From contig NZ_FOLN01000002.1 in assembly GCF_900112395.1 (NCBI RefSeq), forward strand, positions 124,001 to 188,000: a DNA stretch of 64,000 nt, in the 5' to 3' direction. The DNA is from Algibacter lectus (GTDB lineage Bacteria; Bacteroidota; Bacteroidia; Flavobacteriales; Flavobacteriaceae). The notes under the pieces were generated by a model. That model was given only the letters and a program-made list of their open reading frames with translations. It was not told the origin of the DNA and made no database searches. Of this stretch, positions 1 through 8,538 are shown piece after piece. The position numbers and the translations under genes were made by a program. How positions within the stretch are numbered: the stretch's first letter is position 1; every line of letters begins with the position of its first letter.

Positions 1-184
1 GATTCACATAAGTAGTATCTCGTTGAGATTTATTACTTTCCTTGTGTTTTCTTATTTTTTGTTGAAGACTTTTCTTGATGTCTTCCTGCGCACTGGCAGA
101 ATTACTAAAACCAGAAGCAGTGAAAATAACCCACAAAAATATACTGCAAAATTTGAAATGATGTATATTAAAATAGGCTTGCAT
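1..184 (-). CDS. Secreted or membrane protein, N-terminal part only (possible TPR sensor kinase)
   Basis: A minus-strand reading frame starts with ATG at 184 and stays open to the window edge, giving 61 codons. The translation has a convincing signal peptide (hydrophobic stretch about residues 12-26, cleavage site SASA-Q at 32/33), then a polar, lysine-rich segment ending in QRDTTYVN. That 'DTTYVN' ending is common just before the TPR repeats of Bacteroidota sensor histidine kinases and helix-turn-helix regulators, but too little is present to be sure. The opposite-strand frame at 23-217 is its shadow. Signal peptide seen; family inferred. Confidence 0.6.
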   Translation of the reverse strand, partial: MQAYFNIHHFKFCSIFLWVIFTASGFSNSASAQEDIKKSLQQKIRKHKESNKSQRDTTYVN

Positions 185-424
185 GGGTATGGGTATACTT
201 TTTTTAGATTAGGGTAATTGGTTTTTAATACAAGATAAAACCTAAATAAACGAGAAAAAATATTAAACGTACTTTTAACGGTTTTTTATATATTAAAACA
301 GTTAAAAAGCATATTATTTAGATGAAGTGCTATTTTTAATCGATTACAAACGGTTTATCTCTTTCTGGCTAAGTGGGAGAATTTAGCTCATTCTAACTGA
401 AAGGAGTAAAACATTTAAATCAAA

Positions 425-453
425 AAAGGTTGTCCAAACCATGGACAACCTTT
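425..453 (-). terminator. Intrinsic terminator of the seven-gene detoxification operon
   Basis: A perfect 11-bp inverted repeat (425-435 with 443-453, core GGTTGTCC/GGACAACC) with a 7-nt loop lies 24 bp beyond the stop codon of the last gene. Read on the minus strand the stem runs into a T-rich tract, as expected for a rho-independent terminator. Confidence 0.8.
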
Positions 454-477
454 ATAATATATAATGATGGGTCTAAA

Positions 478-1287
478 TTATTTTAAACTCTCTAATAATT
501 TTTCTGCAACTAATTCTGAAGATGCTGGGTTTTGACCCGTAATTAAATTACCATCTTGTACTGCGTATGGTTTCCATTGGTCTAAATTAGAATACAATGC
601 TCCATTTTCAATAAGCATATCTTCTAATAATAATGGTACAACCTCTGTTAATCCAACGGCTGCTTCTTCTGAGTTAGAAAACCCTGTAACACGTTTTCCT
701 TTTACTAAAGCTGTTCCGTCTTCATTTTTTACATCTTTCAATACAGCTGGTGCGTGACATACAAAAGCGATTGGTTTTTCTTGACGATCAAAGGCTTCAA
801 TTAAAGCAACCGATGTTTTATCGTTAGTTAAATCCCATAAAGGACCGTGACCACCTGGATAAAATACCGCATCAAAATCGTTAGAATTCATATTGGCTAA
901 AACCTCAGTGTTTGCAATTTTTGCTTTTGCATCTTCGTCTTTATTATAGCGATCTGTAGAAGCTGTAGCAGCATCTGGAGAATCACTACTTGGGTCTATT
1001 GGAGCCGCTCCACCTTTTGGCGTAGCAATAGTAATTTTTGCACCTTTATCTAATAATGTGTAATATGGGCTAGCAAATTCTTCTACCCAAAATCCTGTTT
1101 TTTTCCCTGTATCTCCTAATTTGTCGTGAGATGTTAATACAAATAATATTTTCATGTCGTTTTGTTTTTTTAATTCTGTTTTTACTTCTGAAACTTTTTC
1201 AGAAGTTGTTTCTTGTCCTACGTCTTTACAACTCGAAGCTGTAATTATTGTAAGTGCTATGGCTAATGTTTTTAAAGTCTTCATCAA
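478..1287 (-). CDS. DJ-1/PfpI-family protein with lipoprotein signal (type 1 glutamine amidotransferase-like)
   Basis: This 269-residue protein belongs to the DJ-1/PfpI superfamily, close to the Hsp31/HchA-type group whose members act as glyoxalases or chaperones. The nucleophile elbow is visible as FVCHAPAVL with the candidate catalytic Cys, and the region FYPGGHGPLWDL is typical of the fold. The usual start of such proteins (MKILFVLTSHDK) is only at about residue 45; before it lies a lipoprotein-like signal peptide ending in ASSC at about residue 20, so the enzyme is probably anchored in the envelope. It is the last gene of the operon, 5 bp after the aldehyde reductase. A cytosolic form from the internal Met cannot be excluded. 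Confidence 0.85.
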   Translation of the reverse strand: MMKTLKTLAIALTIITASSCKDVGQETTSEKVSEVKTELKKQNDMKILFVLTSHDKLGDTGKKTGFWVEEFASPYYTLLDKGAKITIATPKGGAAPIDPSSDSPDAATASTDRYNKDEDAKAKIANTEVLANMNSNDFDAVFYPGGHGPLWDLTNDKTSVALIEAFDRQEKPIAFVCHAPAVLKDVKNEDGTALVKGKRVTGFSNSEEAAVGLTEVVPLLLEDMLIENGALYSNLDQWKPYAVQDGNLITGQNPASSELVAEKLLESLK

Positions 1288-1292
1288 TAAAA

Positions 1293-2453
1293 TTAGTAAG
1301 CCATTTTTACAATTTTTTCAACTTTATCTGGCGATAAACTTTGGTGTTCACCTAAGCCTAACCAACCACGATCTGTAAAACGTTTAGAGATTTCTTCGGC
1401 AGTGCCTTCGTAATCCTTAGTGTAATCGGATAATTTAGTATCTATACCTAATTCATTAAAAAACGCTTCCGTTCTTTCAATAGCAGCATATGCTTTATCG
1501 TCCATGTTACCTTCAGTAATATTCCAAACGCGCTCACCGTATTGAGCTAATTTTTCTTTTTTAGCTTCAAAATTATACTTGTAATGGCTTGGTGCAATTA
1601 CAGCTAAAGTACGTGCATGATCGATACCGAATAAAGCCGTTAATTCGTGCCCCATGGCGTGTACTGCCCAATCGTTAGGAACTCCTTTTTGTATTAATCC
1701 GTTTAAGGCCATTGTACAACTCCACATAAAGTTAGAGGCTGCTTGATAATCTGTAGGATCTTTTAAAACCTTTGGAGCAACTTCTATAATGGTTTGTAAA
1801 ATACTTTCAGCAAAACGATCTTGCAATAGAGCACCAACGGAATACGTCATGTATTGCTCTAAAACGTGTGTAAAGGCATCGGTTAAACCGTTTACCAATT
1901 GGCGTCTTGGAATAGAGGTAATCACTTGCGGATCTAAAATTGAAAATTCAGGAAATAAACCAGGACCACCCATAGCTAATTTTTCCTTTGTTTCTTTTCT
2001 AGTAATTACAGCACCAGAATTCATTTCAGATCCTGTAGCTGGCAAAGTTAAAACGGTTCCAAAAGGCATACCTTTTTCGGTTCTAATATTTTGGCTTAAA
2101 ATATCCCAAGGTGTATCACCTTTAAATAATGCTGCAGCCGATAAAAATTTGGTACCATCTATTACAGATCCACCACCAACAGCTAGTAAATAGCTAATGT
2201 TTTCATCTTTAATAACCTTTAAAGCATCCATTAACACAGCATACTCAGGGTTTGCAGGAATACCTCCAAACTCAATAACTTCAACCTTTGTTAAAGCTGT
2301 TTTAACCTGGTCGTAAATACCGTTTTTCTTAATACTTCCGCCACCATAAAGCAATAATACTTTAGCGTTTTCTGGAATTTCATTTTCTAATTTTTCAATA
2401 GAATCTTTTCCAAAAATAATTTTGGTCGGATTTTTAAATTCAAAATTGTTCAT
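1293..2453 (-). CDS. yqhD: YqhD-like NADPH-dependent aldehyde reductase (iron-containing alcohol dehydrogenase family)
   Basis: The 386-residue length matches E. coli YqhD (387), and the protein resembles it along its whole length, including the start (MNNF...PTKIIFGK) and the NADP-binding segment AVGGGSVIDGTKF. Metal ligands typical of the group III/iron alcohol dehydrogenases are visible: Asp and His in GLTDAFTHVLEQY, and two His in GHELTALFGIDHARTLA. YqhD reduces a broad range of short aldehydes with NADPH. It lies between a CurA-like reductase and a DJ-1 protein, which supports a role in removing reactive carbonyls. Confidence 0.93.
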   Translation of the reverse strand: MNNFEFKNPTKIIFGKDSIEKLENEIPENAKVLLLYGGGSIKKNGIYDQVKTALTKVEVIEFGGIPANPEYAVLMDALKVIKDENISYLLAVGGGSVIDGTKFLSAAALFKGDTPWDILSQNIRTEKGMPFGTVLTLPATGSEMNSGAVITRKETKEKLAMGGPGLFPEFSILDPQVITSIPRRQLVNGLTDAFTHVLEQYMTYSVGALLQDRFAESILQTIIEVAPKVLKDPTDYQAASNFMWSCTMALNGLIQKGVPNDWAVHAMGHELTALFGIDHARTLAVIAPSHYKYNFEAKKEKLAQYGERVWNITEGNMDDKAYAAIERTEAFFNELGIDTKLSDYTKDYEGTAEEISKRFTDRGWLGLGEHQSLSPDKVEKIVKMAY

Positions 2454-2472
2454 CTTCTTTCTCTTTAATTTT

Positions 2473-3471
2473 TTAAATTTTCACTATCATTTTTCCTTTG
2501 TTTTTACCTTCGAATAAATCGATAAAAGCATTAGGAATATTATCGAAACCATCAACAATAGTTTCAGTGTAAGTTAATTTACCTTCTGCTAACCATCCTG
2601 ATAAATGTTTCATAGCTTCTGGGAATTTTTCAGCATAATTAGAAACAATAAAGCCTTGCATTAAGGCACTATTTTTAACTAAAAATGGTTGTACACTAAC
2701 GCTTTTTGGTAATTCTGTTTCATTATAAACCGAAATAGCACCACATATAATCATACGTGCAAAACGATTGATGTTGAATAAAACAGCATCCGAAATAGGC
2801 CCACCAACATTATCAAAATAAATATCGACACCATTTGGCGCTAAAGCTTTAATGTCTGCATTAATATCTTTACTTGTATTATAATTAATACCAGCATCGA
2901 AACCAAATTTACTTTTAAGCATCTCGATTTTCTCGTCGGTTCCAGCAATTCCTATAACGTGAAGTCCTAGTATTTTTGCTATTTGCCCAACTACAGAGCC
3001 TACAGCTCCAGCAGCACCAGAAACCACAATAGTTTCTCCTGCTTTAGGTTTTCCTATTTCGTTTAACCCTAAATAAGCCGTTAAGCCCGTCATTCCTAAA
3101 ACACCTAAATAAGTACTTAATGGTGCTTTATCGCCATCAACTTTTAAAAGGCCTTCACCTGTAGAAATTTGTTGTGTTTTCCAACTTAACAATCCAGAAA
3201 CATAATCACCTTCAGCAAAGTTTTTGTTTTTAGAGGCAACTACTTTTGCAACCACTCCAGATTGTACGGGTTTATTAAGTTCAAAAGGAGGTACATACGA
3301 TTTTGCATCGCTCATACGTCCTCTTAAATAAGGATCAACAGATACATAAGCAGCTTCTAACAAGATTTCTCCTTCGCCAACTTTTAATTCAGTATGGTCA
3401 CTAACAAATTCAAAATTTGAAACTGTCGGTTTTCCTTTTGGTCTATTGTTTAATAAAATTGTCTTTGTCAT
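2473..3471 (-). CDS. CurA/LTB4DH-type NADP-dependent oxidoreductase (MDR family, zinc-free)
   Basis: A 332-residue medium-chain reductase/dehydrogenase of the leukotriene B4 dehydrogenase/CurA group. The N-terminal GroES-like half carries the characteristic DPYLRGRMSD; the Rossmann half has VVSGAAGAVGSVVGQIAK, the nucleotide-binding Ala/Gly-rich turn of this family; FDNVGGPISDAVL follows. No structural or catalytic zinc ligands are seen. Members reduce alpha,beta-unsaturated carbonyls such as alkenals or curcumin with NADPH. It lies 11 bp after the nitroreductase and 19 bp before the aldehyde reductase in one operon. Confidence 0.92.
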   Translation of the reverse strand: MTKTILLNNRPKGKPTVSNFEFVSDHTELKVGEGEILLEAAYVSVDPYLRGRMSDAKSYVPPFELNKPVQSGVVAKVVASKNKNFAEGDYVSGLLSWKTQQISTGEGLLKVDGDKAPLSTYLGVLGMTGLTAYLGLNEIGKPKAGETIVVSGAAGAVGSVVGQIAKILGLHVIGIAGTDEKIEMLKSKFGFDAGINYNTSKDINADIKALAPNGVDIYFDNVGGPISDAVLFNINRFARMIICGAISVYNETELPKSVSVQPFLVKNSALMQGFIVSNYAEKFPEAMKHLSGWLAEGKLTYTETIVDGFDNIPNAFIDLFEGKNKGKMIVKI

Positions 3472-3482
3472 TTTTCTTTTTT

Positions 3483-4115
3483 TTATTCAATTACAGTCAC
3501 TAAGTCTTCCATAGGTTTTCTAACCTTTACAAGATTTACTAACCAATCTGCATCATCTTTTCTATAACCCATTGGTAATAAAACGGCACTACGTAAACCT
3601 TTTTCACGTAAACCTAAAATTTGATCTACAGCATCGGCATCAAAACCTTCCATTGGGGTAGTGTCTACACCTTCGAAAGCAGCAGCAGTAAGCGCTTCTG
3701 CGAAAGCTATGTAGGCTTGTTTTGCGGCATGATTAAAGTTTTCTTCCGCATCTTTTAGAGGGTAAGAGTTTAAAAGCATTTTACGGTAATCTTCCCAACC
3801 TTCGTTTTTAAAACCACGAATATCATTGGTTAAATCGAACATATAGTTAATTCTTTCAGGAGTATATGTGTCCCAAGCAGCAAAAACAAGTAGGTGAGAG
3901 CAGTCTGTTACAACAGATTGATTCCAAGCTACAGGCTTAATTTTCTCTTTAACATCTTGGTTTTTTACTACAAAAATTTCAAAAGGTTGTAAACCGCTAG
4001 ATGTTGGTGCTAAACGAGCTGCTTCTAAAATACGTTCTACTTTATCTTCAGCTATTTTCTCGCCATTCATCGCTTTTGCAGCGTATCTCCAGTTTAATTT
4101 ATCTAATAATTCCAT
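3483..4115 (-). CDS. NfsB-like NAD(P)H-dependent nitroreductase (FMN)
   Basis: A 210-residue protein of the nitroreductase family, the usual length for NfsB/oxygen-insensitive types. It starts with the typical RYAAKAMNG and the following APTSSGLQPFEIFVV holds the FMN phosphate-contacting segment. Near the C-terminus DQILGLREKGLRSAVLLPMGY matches the family block that closes the FMN site. Such enzymes reduce nitroaromatics, quinones or other electrophiles in the cytoplasm with NAD(P)H. Its place among carbonyl and enal reductases fits an electrophile-stress role; the substrate is not deducible. Confidence 0.92.
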   Translation of the reverse strand: MELLDKLNWRYAAKAMNGEKIAEDKVERILEAARLAPTSSGLQPFEIFVVKNQDVKEKIKPVAWNQSVVTDCSHLLVFAAWDTYTPERINYMFDLTNDIRGFKNEGWEDYRKMLLNSYPLKDAEENFNHAAKQAYIAFAEALTAAAFEGVDTTPMEGFDADAVDQILGLREKGLRSAVLLPMGYRKDDADWLVNLVKVRKPMEDLVTVIE

Positions 4116-4135
4116 ATCTTAAATTTATTTTTTAG

Positions 4136-4798
4136 TTATTGTTTTGAAATTTGTTTTATATCGTTTGAAGTTATAATCACTTCGGCATTACTTCTGTTAT
4201 TTGCTAATTTTATCATCGCTGTTGCAATGGTTTCGGCATCTATAATTTTATACTGTTTTAACTTCCCTATAAATAAGGGTTCAATGACTTGGAAAACAGC
4301 CAGTCCAATTTTTTCTAATAGTCTATGTTCTTTTCTTTCGCCACCAATTAAAGATGGTCTTAACACAAAAGTGTTTTTTATATTTCGTTTTAAAACATCG
4401 TGCTCCATTTGGCCTTTTGTTTTATTGTAAAACACATTACTGCTTTCATTAGCACCCATAGCTGATATCACTAAAAACGTAGGTATGTTGTTTTCTTTTG
4501 AAAGCTTTGCTGCCGTTACCGGAATACCATAATCTATTTTTTTATAGAGTTCTTTATTTGGTGTTTTCTTGGTAGTTGTACCAATGCAACAATAGACTTC
4601 GTCTGCTTTGAAATCGGGTTTAAAATCTTCTAGGTTTAATAGATCTCCTATAAATTGTTCTACCTTATCAGGTAATCCTTCTATTTTAGAACGAGAAAAC
4701 AGTTTGATGGTTTTATATCTATCATCTTCAATTAATTTATGAAGAATAATATTCCCTGTTAAACCGGTTGCGCCAAGTATAATAGCTGTTTTTTTCAT
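4136..4798 (-). CDS. NAD(P)H-binding atypical short-chain oxidoreductase
   Basis: A 220-residue Rossmann protein opening with IILGATGLTGNIIL, the GxxGxxG dinucleotide-binding loop. Downstream DEVYCCIGTTTKKTPNKE and FLVISAMGANESS resemble the HTATIP2/TIP30-like and NAD(P)-binding (NmrA/YwnB-type) proteins rather than classical SDRs; no clear YxxxK catalytic pair is assigned. It starts one base after the stop codon of the TetR gene, so the two are translationally close. Function is probably redox sensing or reduction of a small ketone; this is inference from context. Confidence 0.82.
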   Translation of the reverse strand: MKKTAIILGATGLTGNIILHKLIEDDRYKTIKLFSRSKIEGLPDKVEQFIGDLLNLEDFKPDFKADEVYCCIGTTTKKTPNKELYKKIDYGIPVTAAKLSKENNIPTFLVISAMGANESSNVFYNKTKGQMEHDVLKRNIKNTFVLRPSLIGGERKEHRLLEKIGLAVFQVIEPLFIGKLKQYKIIDAETIATAMIKLANNRSNAEVIITSNDIKQISKQ

Positions 4799-4799
4799 A

Positions 4800-5384
4800 T
4801 TATTTACAAACTTTTATACTGCTCCAGGCAGATTGATAAGCTTCTTCTAAAAGGTCTTTATCTAATTGAAACACGCCACGCTTTTGTATCATCATTAAAA
4901 ACGATAATGGGTTAATGGCATAAGCATATAAAAGATAATCTGATAATGGTTTTATAACGCCTTCCTTTTTACCACGTTTCCACAAATCGAGTAGGGGTTG
5001 CAAGTGTTTTATACCTTGTTGGCGACTTGCTTCATCAATCATAGGCGAATTATCACACTGTGCTAAAAACATAGCGTGTTCACATTCCTTTAGTTTAAAA
5101 TCGGCAATACGTTTCCATATTAATTCAAAGCCAGCTTCAACACTCATGTTTTCATCATAAGTTTCAAAAGCATACTTTGTGTATTCCGCTTTTACATCTA
5201 TATAAGTCTGATTTACTAAATCTTGTTTATTTTCAAAGTATAAGTAAATAGTTGCAGGCGAAACATTGGCCATTTTAGCTATTTTACTCATAGGTGTTGC
5301 ATGGAAACCATCGTTGTTTACCAACTCTATGGTTGCTTTTACCAATGCATTACGTTTATCTATACTTTTCTGTAGCTTAGCCAT
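4800..5384 (-). CDS. TetR/AcrR-family transcriptional regulator
   Basis: The 194-residue protein has the N-terminal TetR helix-turn-helix: MSKIAKMANVSPATIYLYFENKQDLV at about residues 32-57, with the YLYF recognition-helix signature. The C-terminal two thirds is the variable ligand-binding and dimer domain. It is the second gene of the operon, 3 bp behind doxX, so it is most likely autoregulated through the palindrome at 5787-5800 in the operon promoter. The ligand is probably an electrophile or an alkylated or quinone compound handled by the downstream reductases (inference). Confidence 0.92.
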   Translation of the reverse strand: MAKLQKSIDKRNALVKATIELVNNDGFHATPMSKIAKMANVSPATIYLYFENKQDLVNQTYIDVKAEYTKYAFETYDENMSVEAGFELIWKRIADFKLKECEHAMFLAQCDNSPMIDEASRQQGIKHLQPLLDLWKRGKKEGVIKPLSDYLLYAYAINPLSFLMMIQKRGVFQLDKDLLEEAYQSAWSSIKVCK

Positions 5385-5387
5385 AAT

Positions 5388-5774
5388 TTATTGATTTTTT
5401 GTAAATTTATAAGCCAACGCAATTAATACAAGTTGCAATGGCAATCTAATTAATGCGGCTTCATGACTACCAATTGCAGGGTTTGCAGAAAACACATCCC
5501 AAACATGTATTGGTAAAAAACATATCATTAATACAAAAATACCGCTAGCCGCTGTGCGTTTGTATTGTGGTATAAGTAATAATATACCTAGCATTACTTC
5601 TATAACTCCCGATGCGTAAATAATAAATGCTTTGTACACCAGAAAATCTGGAACAAAGGCTTTGAAAAAGTCAACATTAACAAAATGTTGAGCACCTGCA
5701 TATATCATAAATATGGCAAGTAATACTCTTAAAATGTTCCAAAAAAGTTTCATCTCTATGTTTTGTGAGTACAA
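5388..5774 (-). CDS. DoxX-family membrane protein
   Basis: A 128-residue protein with four predicted membrane helices (about residues 10-30, 45-67, 72-90, 100-122) and the DoxX-type segments YAGAQHFVN and IYASGVIEVMLGILLLIPQYKR. DoxX proteins are found with detoxification and redox enzymes, including oxidoreductase complexes at the membrane, but their own activity is often unclear. It is the first gene of the operon, so it and tetR are read from the operator-overlapped promoter. Start codon chosen at 5774; an alternative Met at residue 8 (MKLFWNIL) is equally plausible. Confidence 0.85.
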   Translation of the reverse strand: MYSQNIEMKLFWNILRVLLAIFMIYAGAQHFVNVDFFKAFVPDFLVYKAFIIYASGVIEVMLGILLLIPQYKRTAASGIFVLMICFLPIHVWDVFSANPAIGSHEAALIRLPLQLVLIALAYKFTKNQ

Positions 5775-5800
5775 ATATATGTAAAAAATGAACGTTCATT
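5772..5800 (-). promoter_or_regulatory. Promoter and TetR operator of the detoxification operon
   Basis: The 14-bp perfect palindrome AATGAACGTTCATT (5787-5800) sits 7 bp upstream, on the minus strand, of a perfect Bacteroidota -7 box TATATTTG (5772-5779). The palindrome covers the -33 to -15 region, so a bound regulator would block polymerase. Its form is typical of TetR-family operators, and a TetR gene is second in the operon. No clean -33 TTTG was found at the usual distance. Confidence 0.7.
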
Positions 5801-5910
5801 CTTTTTTTAACAAAAGTTTATATTCAATAGTTGAAAATTAAGATGAGTGACGTTATTTTACCGCTAAAACTATTGTTATAAGATGTTTAGAAATATGAAA
5901 TATATTTATA

Positions 5911-6810
5911 CTATGAATACAGAATAAGAAAAACACCTAGCATAATGCCAACAAGTGGTACTAATTTCTTGCGTTTATTCTGTTCTTTGAATATTAAACC
6001 ACCAACAACCACGGCAATTATAATCTGACTTCGCTTAATAGCGGAAAGTAGCATAATTAAAGCTTCAGGATCTTGCAGTGCTTTAAAATAGAAATAATCT
6101 GCCGATGTTAAAAGAATTCCAACAGCCGGTATAGTCCATCTCCATTTAAAGGCTTTTCTTTTGTCTGCAAAAGGAAACCAAGTTATCGATAGTATCACTA
6201 AAAGGATTAAAATAACATAAAAGCTAAACCAAAATAATAAGGTTTGTGGATCTAGAAATAAACTTTGTATTAAAAATTTATCGTACAATCCACTAGAGGC
6301 TCCTAAAAACGTAGCTGCTATAATGGCAAAAATCCATTTGTTTCGTTTAAAGTTAATACCTTCTTTTTTTCCAATTTTGGAATAGAGCATAACCGAAAAT
6401 ATAATAAGAAAAAAGCCTACCCATTGTAATCCGTTAGGTTTTTCATCATAAATAAGAATAGCGCCTATAAACGTGAAAAACGGACCTGCAGACCGAATAG
6501 GAGTAACAATGGTTATTGGTAAATGTTTTAGAGCTTGATATGCTAAAACCCATGAGCTTGCCATAATAGCCGATTTTATAAAAATAAACCCATGTGTTTG
6601 CCACGGAATAGGTTCTATAAAAAAGCCGAGCCCTTTAGTGAATTCAGGATAATAAATTGAACCAATGAAAAATGGCAAAAGAAAAATAAAACTTGAACCT
6701 ACCGTACCTAAAAGCACCGGAAACACTTCATTGCCTTGAACGGCATGCTTTTTACATAAGTTGTGTAATCCTAAAAATAACGCGGCTAAAAGCCCTAAAT
6801 ACATCCACAT
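5911..6810 (-). CDS. EamA/DMT-superfamily transporter
   Basis: A 299-residue, very hydrophobic protein with about ten membrane helices arranged as two repeated halves, the plan of the drug/metabolite transporter superfamily. Typical EamA features are TPIRSAGPFFTFIGAILIYDEKP at the end of the first half and ALIMLLSAIKRSQIIIAVVVGGLIFKEQ in the second. It is separated from both neighbours by about 100 bp and so is probably monocistronic. The substrate cannot be read from sequence. Confidence 0.85.
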   Translation of the reverse strand: MWMYLGLLAALFLGLHNLCKKHAVQGNEVFPVLLGTVGSSFIFLLPFFIGSIYYPEFTKGLGFFIEPIPWQTHGFIFIKSAIMASSWVLAYQALKHLPITIVTPIRSAGPFFTFIGAILIYDEKPNGLQWVGFFLIIFSVMLYSKIGKKEGINFKRNKWIFAIIAATFLGASSGLYDKFLIQSLFLDPQTLLFWFSFYVILILLVILSITWFPFADKRKAFKWRWTIPAVGILLTSADYFYFKALQDPEALIMLLSAIKRSQIIIAVVVGGLIFKEQNKRKKLVPLVGIMLGVFLILYS

Positions 6811-6904
6811 CGCGCGAAGATAATTTAATCTCTAATTCTACAATAAAAAATATAAGATATCTTGGCGTTATTAATTGCAATACAAACTTAAAATAAGGAG
6901 TAAT

Positions 6905-7438
6905 TTATAATTGTATAGATTCAATACATTGTTCCATTTCGCTTTTAGCATAAGTGAAATCTGCCATTTTTTTACTTTCTCCAATATGGATAGGTATATT
7001 ATTCATACGGCTTGTTAAATCTTTAATGGGCATAGCTTCTAAGCTATTAAATTCATCTTTCCAATACTCTAAATGCGAAAGCCTATCGTTTTGAAAGCCT
7101 GTAGTTTTTCTATCATTATCAGTCCTAAAAAAGGTTATTTCACCAATAAGTGAATTTACTATTTCAAAATCTATAATAATACCATCATAGATTAACTGCG
7201 TATAAAATGCGTTCTTAAAAATGTCTGAAATATTTTTTAAATCCTTCGCTTTTATATCTGTTAAAATTATAGAGTATTGTGTTTTTGCATTAGCCACAAG
7301 CCAACACTTTTTTCTATTAACATGAAAAATAGTAGCATTCCATTTTCCTAACAAACCTAAGTTTTTTATCGGTTCTGTTTTAATTAGTTCTTTAATTAAT
7401 TTTTCTAATTTAATAGATGTATATATTGGGGTTGACAT
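6905..7438 (-). CDS. DUF6933-like protein of unknown function
   Basis: A 177-residue soluble protein without signal peptide. The segment LGLLGKWNATIFHVNRKKCWLVANAKTQYSIIL resembles the DUF6933 family, where a 'LGDWYANLL...RRK..LF.N..T' block is usual; the C-terminal third is variable and acidic/basic mixed. It lies 21 bp behind cydB on the same strand, so it is probably cotranscribed with the oxidase, but a functional link to cytochrome bd is not established. Family by recollection of the conserved block; moderate confidence. Confidence 0.65.
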   Translation of the reverse strand: MSTPIYTSIKLEKLIKELIKTEPIKNLGLLGKWNATIFHVNRKKCWLVANAKTQYSIILTDIKAKDLKNISDIFKNAFYTQLIYDGIIIDFEIVNSLIGEITFFRTDNDRKTTGFQNDRLSHLEYWKDEFNSLEAMPIKDLTSRMNNIPIHIGESKKMADFTYAKSEMEQCIESIQL

Positions 7439-7459
7439 AATCTATAAATATTTTAAAAT

Positions 7460-8536
7460 TTAATGTTCTCCATAACCAACATCGTCCATTTTTCCTCTAA
7501 AGACTTTATATTGAATAAACATATATACAGCCACTAACACAATAGCGATAGCAAACCAATATACACCAACAGATAAACCATACTCATCTGCTGCTACGTT
7601 ATAAAGCGTTAAATCTGGATTAATATCATTTGTTGAAGGCAATACTTTAGGGAAAATTGACGATACGGTTGTGGTTAAACCTCCAAATAAAAATAAAGAT
7701 GAAAATATAAAGCCATAGCCATCTTTCTTAAATGATTTAATTTTGAACAAACCCAATAACCCTGTTAATGTTATAATAGGGAATAACCATAACCAAGGGT
7801 ATTTAAAAAAGTTGTGAAATGGTTTTGGTTCTATTAAATGCCAGATTAAAATTGAGATAATTACTAAAACTAATAGTACAATATTTAAGTTGAAAATCAC
7901 CTTTCTAAGCTTGGTGTTTAAATCGGAATTGGTTTTAAAAATAATCCAATTTGCACCATGGATTGCTAAAGATATCACACCAATAACACCTAGTAAAAGT
8001 GTAAACCAATCGATAACACCTAAGGCTTCTGCATGTGGACTAAATGTTGGGTTCCAAAGTGGTAAAAAGAAAAAATGCGCTTCGTGCGTAGATACACCAT
8101 TTACAACATTACCTAAATTAACACCACGAACAACATTACCTAATGCAACACCAAAAAACAAGGCTAAAAGCAAACTAGATATTCCAAAAGCTTTATCCCA
8201 AATGGCTTCCCATATGCGGTTGTGTATTTGTCCGCGTAACTCTAAACCAATAGCTCTAAAAATTAGTAACCATAAAATCATAATTAAGGGTAAATAAAAG
8301 CCACTAAACGATGAGGCGTACAACGTTGGAAATGCAAAAAACAAGATCCCACCAGAGGCGATAAGCCAAACCTCGTTGGCATCCCAAAAAGGACCTATAG
8401 CGTTAGTTATTGCTTTTTTATCTTTTTCTGTTTTAGCAAAAAACAAATGAATAATTCCTGCTCCAAAGTCGTAGCCATCCAAAATGACATAAACAGCCAA
8501 CATGGTCATTAAAACGATATACCAAAATAATTCCAT
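7460..8536 (-). CDS. cydB: Cytochrome bd quinol oxidase subunit II
   Basis: The 358-residue polytopic protein starts with the CydB hallmark DGYDFGAGI (about residues 20-28), followed by IGPFWDANEVWLIASGG, both diagnostic for the family. About eight or nine membrane helices are visible. CydB packs against CydA and supports the haem b558/b595/d-bearing subunit, which reduces oxygen to water with quinol electrons without proton pumping. It starts 2 bp after cydA, the usual cydAB arrangement. No small cydX-like gene follows; the next gene is the DUF6933 protein. Confidence 0.96.
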   Translation of the reverse strand: MELFWYIVLMTMLAVYVILDGYDFGAGIIHLFFAKTEKDKKAITNAIGPFWDANEVWLIASGGILFFAFPTLYASSFSGFYLPLIMILWLLIFRAIGLELRGQIHNRIWEAIWDKAFGISSLLLALFFGVALGNVVRGVNLGNVVNGVSTHEAHFFFLPLWNPTFSPHAEALGVIDWFTLLLGVIGVISLAIHGANWIIFKTNSDLNTKLRKVIFNLNIVLLVLVIISILIWHLIEPKPFHNFFKYPWLWLFPIITLTGLLGLFKIKSFKKDGYGFIFSSLFLFGGLTTTVSSIFPKVLPSTNDINPDLTLYNVAADEYGLSVGVYWFAIAIVLVAVYMFIQYKVFRGKMDDVGYGEH

Positions 8537-8538
8537 AA

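Noticed and set aside
23-217. Plus-strand frame of 64 codons at the left edge
   Set aside because: It lies opposite the signal-peptide gene on the minus strand (1-184), which has the better protein features; the plus frame has no recognisable domain.
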